Assembly (NCBI GenBank): GCA_024711185.1
Contig: JANJTI010000217.1
Location: 1 to 5,009, forward strand
DNA from: Brevundimonas sp.
GTDB taxonomy: Bacteria; Pseudomonadota; Alphaproteobacteria; Caulobacterales; Caulobacteraceae
Length of the DNA stretch: 5,009 nt
Reading direction: 5' to 3'
Shown here piece by piece: positions 1 through 5,009 of the stretch; positions within the stretch are counted from its first letter, which is position 1, and the number at the start of each line of letters is the position of its first letter. The notes under the pieces were generated by a model that saw nothing but the letters and a program-made list of their open reading frames with translations, searched no databases and was not told where the DNA came from. The translations under genes were made by a program, and so were the position numbers.

Positions 1-718
1 CGCCCCAGCCCAGCTCGTAGTAGGCCCAGAAGGCGCCGAGCGCGATGCCGAGGGTCAGGAAAACCCAGCTGGCCAGGGCCCAGGGGCGCACCCAGCGTCC
101 CCAGGCGGGCCAGAAGGCGGCGTTGGCGCGGCCTTCCACCAAGGACGCCACGGCCAGGGAGAAGCACACCGAGAAGCCGACGTAGCCGGCGTAGAGGAAG
201 GGCGGGTGGAAGGCGAGGGCCGGGTCCTGCAGCAGCGGATTCAGCGACGCGCCCTGGAAGGGGGCCGGGTCGAGGCGCGCGAACGGGTTCGAGGTGAAGA
301 CGGCGAAGGCGAGGAACAGGGCGCCGAGCAGGCCCTGCACCGCCACGGCCGAAGTGCGCAGGCCGAACGGGAGGTTGCGGGCCCGGGCCAGCGCGGCGCC
401 GAATCCGGTCAGCACCAGACACCACAGCAGCAGCGAGCCCTCGTGGCTGCCCCAAGCGGCCGCCACCTTGTAGAGCATCGGCTTGTCGGTGTGGCTGTTG
501 GCGGCGACGTTGGCGACCGAGAAGTCAGAGACCGCGAACGCCTGGATCAGGGCCGCGAAGGCCAGGGCCACGGCGATGGCCGAGGCGAGAGCCGCCCCGT
601 CGGCGGCGCCGGCGAGGACCGGGCTGCGGCGCAATCGGCCGGCCGCGGCCATGCCGGTCTGCAGCACGGCCAGGGCGAAGGCGAGGACGAGGGCGAAGGC
701 GCCCGCTTCGACGATCAC
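1..718 (-). CDS. ccmF: CcmF, haem lyase subunit of System I cytochrome c maturation (N-terminal part, runs off the left edge)
   Basis: CcmF is the integral membrane core of the haem ligation complex: it takes haem from holo-CcmE and joins it to the CXXCH cysteines of apocytochrome c on the periplasmic face. Translating the minus strand from a GTG at 718 gives 239 residues starting MIVEAGAFAL. I see hydrophobic segments near residues 6-22, 41-62, 94-110, 122-141, 174-198 and 213-233. Family landmarks are MLYKVAAAWGSHEGSLLLW (81-99), NPLLQDPALAFHPPFLYAGY (160-179) and the AFWAYYELGWG lead-in (229-239) to the tryptophan-rich WWD haem-handling region, which lies outside the window. His171 sits where the family has the periplasmic haem-ligand histidine called P-His1 (H173 in E. 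coli). CcmF is usually about 650 residues, so roughly a third is present. The GTG overlaps the ccmE stop (GTGA, 718-715), implying translational coupling. The upstream GGAG is about 10 bases away, a weak ribosome site. Identification is firm; the start is likely. Confidence 0.96.
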   Translation of the reverse strand, partial: MIVEAGAFALVLAFALAVLQTGMAAAGRLRRSPVLAGAADGAALASAIAVALAFAALIQAFAVSDFSVANVAANSHTDKPMLYKVAAAWGSHEGSLLLWCLVLTGFGAALARARNLPFGLRTSAVAVQGLLGALFLAFAVFTSNPFARLDPAPFQGASLNPLLQDPALAFHPPFLYAGYVGFSVCFSLAVASLVEGRANAAFWPAWGRWVRPWALASWVFLTLGIALGAFWAYYELGWG

Positions 719-1197
719 GACTGCGGGGCTCCGTCGACGAGTGTCGCCTCGGGCCGCCACTCGCCCTTGTCCTTCAGCCCTTGGGCGACCTCGCGCGGCA
801 TGTAGTTCTCGTCGTGCTTGGCCAGCACCTGGGTGGCGCGGAAGCTGCGGTCGGGCAGGAAGGCTCCCTGGGCCACTACCCCCTGCCCCTCGCGGAACAG
901 GTCGGGCAGGTCGCCCTGATAGACGACGCGGGTCGTGGCCACGGAGTCGGTGACCACGAAGGCGACCTCGCCGGTGGGCGCCCGCTCGATGCTGCCGATC
1001 TCGACCAGGCCGCCGAGGCGGACCACGCGGCCCGGCGGCGCCTTTTCGACGGTGGCCTCCGACGGGGTGAAGAAGAAGGTCACGCTGTCGCGCATGGCGA
1101 AGAGCGACAGGCCGACCGCGAGGGCGAGGACAGGCGCGACGGCGAGGATCACCCACAGCCGGCGGCGCGCCTTCGGCGATCTGGGCATCCAGCTCAT
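715..1197 (-). CDS. ccmE: CcmE, periplasmic haem chaperone
   Basis: CcmE is the membrane-anchored haem chaperone that binds haem covalently through a histidine and hands it to CcmF. The product is 160 residues, the usual length. An Arg/Lys-rich N-terminus (RSPKARRR, 6-13) is followed by a single membrane anchor at about 14-35, giving an N-in, C-out topology. A beta-rich OB-fold domain follows (about 45-130): GRVVRLGGLVEIGSI (56-70), VVYQGDLPDLFREGQGVVAQG (91-111) and FRATQVLAKHDENYMP (119-134). His128 is the covalent haem-binding residue and Tyr132 the nearby axial ligand (H130 and Y134 in E. coli). The ATG at 1197 is supported by a GGAG seven bases upstream, by an ATGA overlap with the ccmI stop, and by family length. 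The reading frame stays open further upstream to 1644, but that extension is Arg/Pro-rich shadow of ccmI and lacks family similarity. All key residues are intact. Confidence 0.97.
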   Translation of the reverse strand: MSWMPRSPKARRRLWVILAVAPVLALAVGLSLFAMRDSVTFFFTPSEATVEKAPPGRVVRLGGLVEIGSIERAPTGEVAFVVTDSVATTRVVYQGDLPDLFREGQGVVAQGAFLPDRSFRATQVLAKHDENYMPREVAQGLKDKGEWRPEATLVDGAPQS

Positions 1198-2015
1198 CGG
1201 GCGTCTCCAGCGGGCAGGCGGGCCTCGAGGTCGGCGCGGCGCGGGTCGCGCGGATCGAGGGCGGCGATGAGCGGCAGCCACATCTCGCGAACGACGGCCG
1301 TTTCGCCCCGCCTCAGGGCCGCCTCGCCGAGGAAGTAGCGGGCTCCCAGCTGGTTCGGGTCGCGGCGCAACGCCTGGCGGAAGGCGGCCTCGGCGTCGCC
1401 GTCGACGGCTCCGCCGTTGGCGCGAACCAGACTCTCGCCCAGCCGACTCCAGCTCTGGGCGTCGTCGGGGCGCAGGGCGAGGGCGCGACGGAAGGCGGAA
1501 ACCGCGCCGATCGGGTCGCCGGCCTCGAAACGCGCCGCCCCGAGCATGGTGAGGGCCTCGTGGTCGTCCGGCCGTTCGGCCACGACCCGGGCGGCCACGG
1601 CGGCGATCTGGGGCGCCTGCAGGGTGTCCAGTCGACCGGCCCACTCATCGACGCGCCGCTCGTAGGCCTGATCGGGCGCGCCGGGAGAGCCGAGCACGGC
1701 GTACAGGCCGAGCGCGGCCGCCCCCGCGGCGGCCAGCCCGCCCAGCACCCAGATGCGGTCGCGAGGTCCCGCGACGACGGGGGCGACGCGGCGCTGGCCG
1801 GCGAGAATGCGACGGCCGGCCTCGGCCCGGGCGGCGGACCATGAGGCCTGGTCGATCAGCCCGCGGGCCTTCAGCCGGTCGAGATCGGCCAGCTCGGCGT
1901 CGGCGGCGGCCAGCTCGACCGCCTCGCCGGCGTCGGCGCCGCGGCGCGCTCCGGCCAGCACGGGCAGGCCGGCGAGCGCCGCGAGCGCGGCCGTCATGAT
2001 CCAGAACACCATCAT
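1194..2015 (-). CDS. ccmI: CcmI (CycH), apocytochrome c chaperone with TPR domain
   Basis: CcmI binds the C-terminal helix of apocytochrome c and presents it to the CcmF/CcmH haem lyase. The 273-residue product has the family layout: a first membrane segment (about 2-21, starting MMVFWIMTAA), a cytoplasmic loop (22-86) rich in Ala, Glu and Arg with the typical LADLDRLKARGLI stretch (42-54), a second membrane segment (88-108), then a periplasmic helical domain with TPR-like repeats near 152-184, 186-220 and 223-255 (for example LGAARFEAGDPIGAVSAFRR). The family is poorly conserved, and identification rests on this architecture plus position directly ahead of ccmE and ccmF. Two in-frame ATGs stand at 2015 and 2012; I see no Shine-Dalgarno before either. 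The gap to the upstream gene is 19 bases, and a candidate promoter places transcription start very near the ATG, so translation may be leaderless or coupled. Its stop overlaps the ccmE start by four bases. Confidence 0.92.
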   Translation of the reverse strand: MMVFWIMTAALAALAGLPVLAGARRGADAGEAVELAAADAELADLDRLKARGLIDQASWSAARAEAGRRILAGQRRVAPVVAGPRDRIWVLGGLAAAGAAALGLYAVLGSPGAPDQAYERRVDEWAGRLDTLQAPQIAAVAARVVAERPDDHEALTMLGAARFEAGDPIGAVSAFRRALALRPDDAQSWSRLGESLVRANGGAVDGDAEAAFRQALRRDPNQLGARYFLGEAALRRGETAVVREMWLPLIAALDPRDPRRADLEARLPAGDAR

Positions 2016-2023
2016 CGCGGCGC

Positions 2024-2052
2024 GATGTAGCCTATCAGGCGGCTTGCGACGA
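2024..2052 (-). promoter_or_regulatory. Candidate housekeeping promoter for ccmI-ccmE-ccmF
   Basis: On the minus strand, GCTACATC (2031-2024) fits the Caulobacter housekeeping -10 consensus GCTANAWC at every position. Fourteen bases upstream, TCGTCGC (2052-2046) matches TTGACGS at five of seven positions. The consensus allows a spacer of 10-14. Transcription would begin around 2018-2015, at or a few bases before the ccmI ATG, giving an almost leaderless message; this agrees with the absence of a visible ribosome site. The -35 element lies inside the end of the preceding gene. The match is seen in the sequence; its use as a promoter is inference and depends on the host being a Caulobacter relative. 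Confidence 0.35.
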
Positions 2053-3402
2053 GGGGCCCTCCTGCGACCCGGAGCCGCCGGCCACTGCGGCGCGGCGACG
2101 CACGGTCCGGGCGGCGTCGCGAGCGCCGATCTCCTCCAGATACTTCGCCGCGACGGCGACGAGACGGAGCGCCTGGTCCTCGTCGGGAACCTCGCCGTCG
2201 TTGATCATCACGAGAACCTGGTCGGCATAGTCGACCAGCCGGGCCTGCAGCGCCTCCTCGAGCGCCCGCCGGTCCGACTCGCAGCCGAAGACGGCGCTGG
2301 CGCCGCGCGCCGCCCCGACCAGCCGCAGCAGGGCGAGCGCGAGATCGGCCTCGTCCCCGCGGCCGGGGGCGGTAAGCAGGGGCGCCATGCGGCTCATGCG
2401 TCCGACGATCTGGACCCGGGTGAGCGGCAGCGCCCTGTCGACCGCCTTTTCCGCGGCGCGCATCAGCCCCGACAGCCAGTCCGCCAGCTTCAGGCGGGCG
2501 TCGCGCACCGCCTTGCCCCACAGGGATCCAGGATCCAGCGTCAGGGTGACGTCCAGCTCGGCCAGCACGTTGGCGCACCAGTCGAGATCGCCGACGACGG
2601 AGCGGAGCTCGTCCGCATCCAGGCGCGGCTTGTAGGCCGCGAGGCGTCCCGCCCGCACCGCCACCCCGTCGAGCAGGCGATCGACGAAGTCGGACAGTTC
2701 GGAGGCGCTCAGGAATCCTTCCCGCTCGGCGGCCCCCGAGGTGCGGGTGACGATGCGCAACACCAGGACCGCGTCCTCAAGGTGGGCGAACAGCATCTCG
2801 ACCAGCCGCTGCGCGCCATCCGCGTGGATGGCGGCGGCGTCCTTCACCAGCAGGCGCAGCTCGGCCAGCTGGTCGCCGTCGGGCCGCTTCAGCCAGCCCT
2901 CGATCGAGGGCATGGCGCGGCGTGCGAGGTGGGCGAGATCGAGGCAGGCGGCCAGGTCGGCGAGACCGCCGTCGCGGACGTCCGGCTCGACCTCCGCGGG
3001 CCAGACGAGGTCCGGTCGGTCGCGGACGATCGAGGCCGCCGCCTGGCAGATGCGATTGGCCACCGCGACGGCGTCGGAGTCCTCGTCCTCGTCGTCCAGC
3101 CGGGGCAGGAGATCAGGTTCCCGCTCGCTTGCGACGCGCCAGAGCCGCGCAAGGACCTCCGCCGGAAAGGTCATGGCCGCCACGCCGTCGGGGCGCGGCC
3201 GGAACATCGGCGCCAGGGGCCCGAACACCAGCCCGCGTCGCCGCCGGTCGCGCATTTCCTCACTCAGCATCGCGCGGAGTTCGATGGCGCGCTGGCCGGG
3301 AAGCCGGGCCACGGCGGTGGTCACGGCCCTGAGCACAGGGTCGCCGCAGCGGGCGAGCAGGGCCGCGAGCGCGCTTCGATGGACGGCGGAAAGCCCGGCC
3401 AT
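2035..3402 (-). CDS. Conserved-looking hypothetical protein, soluble and helix-rich, function unknown
   Basis: I do not recognise this 455-residue protein. It has no signal peptide and no membrane segment, and looks cytoplasmic. Nearly the whole length reads as amphipathic helices rich in Ala, Leu, Arg and Asp, suggesting a helical-repeat scaffold. Visible marks are an acidic run DDEDEDSD (103-110) between two helical regions, a basic patch RDRRRRG (51-57), the stretch LDADELRSVVGDLDWCANVL (261-280), and a probably disordered Gly/Ser/Gln tail (442-455). Cysteines are few (19, 119, 153, 276, 374) and not spaced as a metal site; no nucleotide-binding loop or catalytic motif is evident. I chose ATG 3402 because AAGGTGA ends four bases ahead of it; a GTG at 3426 would add eight residues but has no such site. 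Codon use matches the neighbours, so it is a real gene. It lies 84 bases after the kinase gene and 19 before ccmI, possibly co-transcribed with either. Confidence 0.85.
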   Translation of the reverse strand: MAGLSAVHRSALAALLARCGDPVLRAVTTAVARLPGQRAIELRAMLSEEMRDRRRRGLVFGPLAPMFRPRPDGVAAMTFPAEVLARLWRVASEREPDLLPRLDDEDEDSDAVAVANRICQAAASIVRDRPDLVWPAEVEPDVRDGGLADLAACLDLAHLARRAMPSIEGWLKRPDGDQLAELRLLVKDAAAIHADGAQRLVEMLFAHLEDAVLVLRIVTRTSGAAEREGFLSASELSDFVDRLLDGVAVRAGRLAAYKPRLDADELRSVVGDLDWCANVLAELDVTLTLDPGSLWGKAVRDARLKLADWLSGLMRAAEKAVDRALPLTRVQIVGRMSRMAPLLTAPGRGDEADLALALLRLVGAARGASAVFGCESDRRALEEALQARLVDYADQVLVMINDGEVPDEDQALRLVAVAAKYLEEIGARDAARTVRRRAAVAGGSGSQEGPSSQAA

Positions 3403-3416
3403 TGGGTCACCTTCGA
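3398..3416 (-). promoter_or_regulatory. Ribosome binding site that decides the start of the unknown gene
   Basis: The minus strand reads GAAGGTGACCCAATG, with the last ATG at 3402-3400. AAGGTGA is a strong match to the anti-Shine-Dalgarno complement and lies at normal spacing from this ATG. It falls inside the longer alternative reading frame that begins with GTG at 3426, which argues that the GTG is not used. Confidence 0.7.
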
Positions 3417-3486
3417 GACCGGCCACGTCGCCGGACCGGGATGCAGACTGTCCCGAACCGGGTTAACAGCGCCTCTCCGCCCCCGC
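3403..3486 (-). other. 84-base spacer between the kinase gene and the unknown gene, with a weak hairpin
   Basis: This is the longest non-coding stretch in the window. It contains an imperfect inverted repeat at 3448-3469: CTGT-CCCG-AAC-CGGG-TTA-ACAG on the plus strand, so two four-base arms with a three-base loop and a three-base bulge. No T tract follows in either direction, so it is not a convincing terminator. I find no sigma73-like promoter in it. A GTTAAC palindrome at 3462-3467 holds one TTAAC half-site resembling half of the CtrA motif, but there is no second half at the required spacing. Confidence 0.5.
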
Positions 3487-4935
3487 TCAGGCGTCGGCCG
3501 CGGGCAACTCCAGCACGGCCTTCAGCCCGCCCATCTCGCTGTCGCCGAGGGTGACGCGCCCGCCATAGGCGCGGGTCAGCTCCACGACGATGGACAGCCC
3601 GAGGCCGGAGCCCGGCGTGGTTTCGTCCATGCGCATGCCGCGCTGAAGCGCCGCTTCCCGCTGCGCCTCCGGCAGGCCGGGGCCGTCGTCCTCGACGACG
3701 ACGATCATCTGTCCCAGTCCCGTCGCCCCGGCCGAGACCCGCACGCGCCGCCTGGCCCACTTGCAGGCGTTCTCCATCAGATTGCCGAGAATCTCCTGCA
3801 GGTCCTGACGTTCGCCCCGGAAGGCGAGGTCGTCGGGCGCGCGCCAGTCGATCTCGACGCCGCGGCTCTCGAACACCCGCTCGAGCATGACGGCCAGTTC
3901 GTCGAGGACCTCGGCGATGGGCGTGCGTTCGCCGAGCAGCTGGGCCCGTGCGGCGGCGCGGGCGCGACGCAGGTGGTGGTCGACCTGGGCCTGCATGATC
4001 GCGGTCTGCTTGCGCACGATGTCCGGCAGCGGCCCCTGCTGGACGCCCGCTTCCGCAAGCATGACCGACAGCGGCGTCTTCAGCGCATGCGCGAGGTTGC
4101 CCACGTGGGTGCGCTGGCGTTCGACGGTCTCCTGGTTGTGGTCGAGCAGGCGGTTGACCTGCTCCGCCAGGGGCTGGATCTCGAGCGGGTAGCTGCGCGC
4201 GATGCGGGCGGACCGGCCCTTGCGCACGTCGGCGATCTCGTTGCGCAGGCTGTAGAGCGGGCGAAGGCCGATCTGGACCTGCAGGAAGACGGCGCTCACC
4301 AGCCCGAGGCCGAGGATCAGCAGCGCCGCCCAGGTGAAGGTCGCGAACTGCTGGGTGTCGGCGTCGATGGTCGACCGGTCCAGCCCCGCCATGAACACGA
4401 CCGGCTCGGTCCGGCCGGGAAGCTGCTTCATGCTGGCCGCCACGCGGAGACGCTTCTGCAGCGGACCCCAGGCGTTGTAGCTGATGGTCTCGCCGCGCGC
4501 GGCCCGCAGGCGGTCCGGCAGTTCGCGCGGAACGACCAGGCTCTCGCCGGCGAGCGAGGGCGAGCGGTCGACGATGCGCAGCCCGCCGTCGGGCGTCGGT
4601 ACGGCCACCGCCCAGTACTTTCCGGACAGGGGGCGGAGGGTTTGATGGTCCCTGATCTCCGCCACCGTCAGCGCGCCGTCCGGTCCGGTATTGGTGGCGA
4701 GAACCACCTCGTCGATCGTGTCGGAAAGCACCGCGCCGAGCCGGCGCAGGGAGGATTCCTCGTACTGGCTGGTCAGGGTCCAGCCGGTGGCCAGCAGGGC
4801 GAGCACGATCCAGATCGAGGCGAGCCAGATCAGGCGGCGCGTCAGGCTGCGGCCCGGCCCGCCGAACCAGCGTCCCCAGCCCCGCGACGGGCGGGCGGCC
4901 TGGGCTTCGGAGGCGTCCCCCGGAGCGCTCGTCAC
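3487..4935 (-). CDS. PhoQ/FeuQ-like membrane sensor histidine kinase
   Basis: This 482-residue inner-membrane kinase autophosphorylates on a histidine and passes the phosphate to the partner regulator encoded just upstream. Order: cytoplasmic N-terminus, TM1 (about 34-54), periplasmic sensor (55-198, including SGKYWAVAVPTPDGG at 104-118), TM2 (199-220), HAMP linker (about 220-272), then the kinase core. The H-box is LAHALKTPLSVM with phospho-acceptor His283; LKTPL resembles PhoQ (HSLKTPLAVL) more than the common HELRTPL. The N-box is NLMENACKWA (385-394), the D-box VVVEDDGPGLP (412-422) and the glycine-rich lid GSGLGLSIVVEL (442-453), so the ATP site is complete. The GTG at 4935 overlaps the regulator stop (GTGA, 4935-4932), and a GAGG lies four bases upstream of it. 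The signal sensed cannot be read from the sequence: PhoQ's divalent-cation acidic cluster is not evident in the sensor. FeuQ is the nearest named candidate by context, but orthology is unproven, so no symbol is given. Confidence 0.93.
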   Translation of the reverse strand: MTSAPGDASEAQAARPSRGWGRWFGGPGRSLTRRLIWLASIWIVLALLATGWTLTSQYEESSLRRLGAVLSDTIDEVVLATNTGPDGALTVAEIRDHQTLRPLSGKYWAVAVPTPDGGLRIVDRSPSLAGESLVVPRELPDRLRAARGETISYNAWGPLQKRLRVAASMKQLPGRTEPVVFMAGLDRSTIDADTQQFATFTWAALLILGLGLVSAVFLQVQIGLRPLYSLRNEIADVRKGRSARIARSYPLEIQPLAEQVNRLLDHNQETVERQRTHVGNLAHALKTPLSVMLAEAGVQQGPLPDIVRKQTAIMQAQVDHHLRRARAAARAQLLGERTPIAEVLDELAVMLERVFESRGVEIDWRAPDDLAFRGERQDLQEILGNLMENACKWARRRVRVSAGATGLGQMIVVVEDDGPGLPEAQREAALQRGMRMDETTPGSGLGLSIVVELTRAYGGRVTLGDSEMGGLKAVLELPAADA

Positions 4936-5009
4936 GCCGCCTCGGACTCCCCGGCCAGCGGCGTGAGGCGGTAGCCGAGACCGCGGACCGTCTCGATGCG
5001 GTCGGCTCC
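4932..5009 (-). CDS. OmpR/PhoB-family response regulator, C-terminal end only
   Basis: The last 25 codons of a gene that begins beyond the right edge. The residues GADRIETVRGLGYRLTPLAG are the end of an OmpR-type winged-helix DNA-binding domain: IETVRGLGYRL forms the final beta hairpin and wing that contacts the DNA minor groove. The receiver domain, the phospho-acceptor Asp and most of the winged helix are outside the window. The stop codon overlaps the GTG start of the kinase gene by four bases, the usual arrangement for a cognate regulator-kinase pair, so this is the likely phosphotransfer partner. PhoP or FeuP type is plausible from the kinase but cannot be shown from this fragment. Confidence 0.9.
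   Translation of the reverse strand, partial: GADRIETVRGLGYRLTPLAGESEAA

Noticed and set aside
206..1338. Several plus-strand open frames of 110-200 codons opposite ccmF, ccmE and ccmI.
   Set aside because: They lie antisense to genes with firm family motifs, give Arg/Gly/Ala-rich translations of low complexity, and have no ribosome sites or domains that I can see.
1198..1644. An N-terminal extension of ccmE of 149 codons, open in frame upstream of its ATG.
   Set aside because: The extension is Arg/Pro/Gly-rich shadow of ccmI in another frame. The 160-residue form starting at 1197 has the normal family length, a good ribosome site and an ATGA overlap.
3403..3426. A GTG start at 3426 for the unknown gene.
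   Set aside because: It would place the strong AAGGTGA ribosome site inside the coding region, eight codons before a properly spaced ATG at 3402. The ATG is the better start.
3462..3467. GTTAAC as a CtrA binding site.
   Set aside because: Only one TTAAC half-site is present; the second TTAA at seven bases spacing is missing, and such a hexamer can occur by chance.
3448..3469. The inverted repeat after the kinase gene as a rho-independent terminator.
   Set aside because: The arms are only four plus four base pairs with a bulge, and no T-rich run follows on either strand.
1753..4974. A plus-strand open frame of 1073 codons lying antisense to the kinase gene, the unknown gene and part of ccmI.
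   Set aside because: Over the kinase gene and the unknown gene it is in codon register with the minus-strand genes, so its stop codons could arise only from TTA, CTA or TCA in the sense strand, codons almost absent in such GC-rich genes. The translation has no recognisable domain, is rich in Gln, His, Arg and Gly, and runs across gene boundaries. The minus-strand proteins have clear family motifs. It is a composition shadow.
1..5009. Mobile elements, CRISPR arrays, tRNA or rRNA genes, toxin-antitoxin or defence genes.
   Set aside because: The window is filled almost end to end by minus-strand genes with uniform composition. I saw no terminal inverted repeats, spaced direct repeats, tRNA-like cloverleaf or transposase motif.

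Overview
The window is a GC-rich, fully gene-packed stretch. Every gene I can support lies on the minus strand, so the biological reading order runs from the right edge to the left. The base composition, the very strong GC bias at third codon positions and the gene set (a separate ccmI-ccmE-ccmF block next to a PhoP/PhoQ-type two-component system) suggest an alphaproteobacterium. Caulobacterales (Caulobacter, Phenylobacterium or Brevundimonas-like) is my best guess, but the placement is inferred from gene content and not proven.

Layout from right to left: (1) 5009-4932, the last 25 codons of an OmpR/PhoB-family response regulator; (2) 4935-3487, a complete PhoQ-like sensor histidine kinase whose GTG start overlaps the regulator stop; (3) 3486-3403, an 84-base spacer with a small imperfect hairpin; (4) 3402-2035, a 455-residue soluble, helix-rich protein that I do not recognise; (5) 2034-2016, a short gap that, with the end of the previous gene, carries a candidate promoter close to the Caulobacter housekeeping consensus; (6) 2015-1194 ccmI, (7) 1197-715 ccmE and (8) 718-1 ccmF (N-terminal 239 residues only), joined by 4-base stop/start overlaps.

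The left half is the haem-ligation arm of System I cytochrome c maturation. CcmE carries haem covalently on its HDENY-motif histidine, CcmF takes that haem and attaches it to apocytochrome c, and CcmI holds the apocytochrome. CcmH would be expected just beyond the left edge. The right half is a membrane sensor and its DNA-binding regulator. From memory, the FeuP/FeuQ-type two-component genes of rhizobia and Brucella sit beside the same ccm (cycHJKL) block, so the neighbourhood looks like a conserved alphaproteobacterial arrangement with one extra unknown gene between kinase and ccmI. I see no mobile element, CRISPR array, tRNA, rRNA or obviously foreign DNA. The least explained items are the unknown 455-residue protein and the possible near-leaderless promoter of ccmI.
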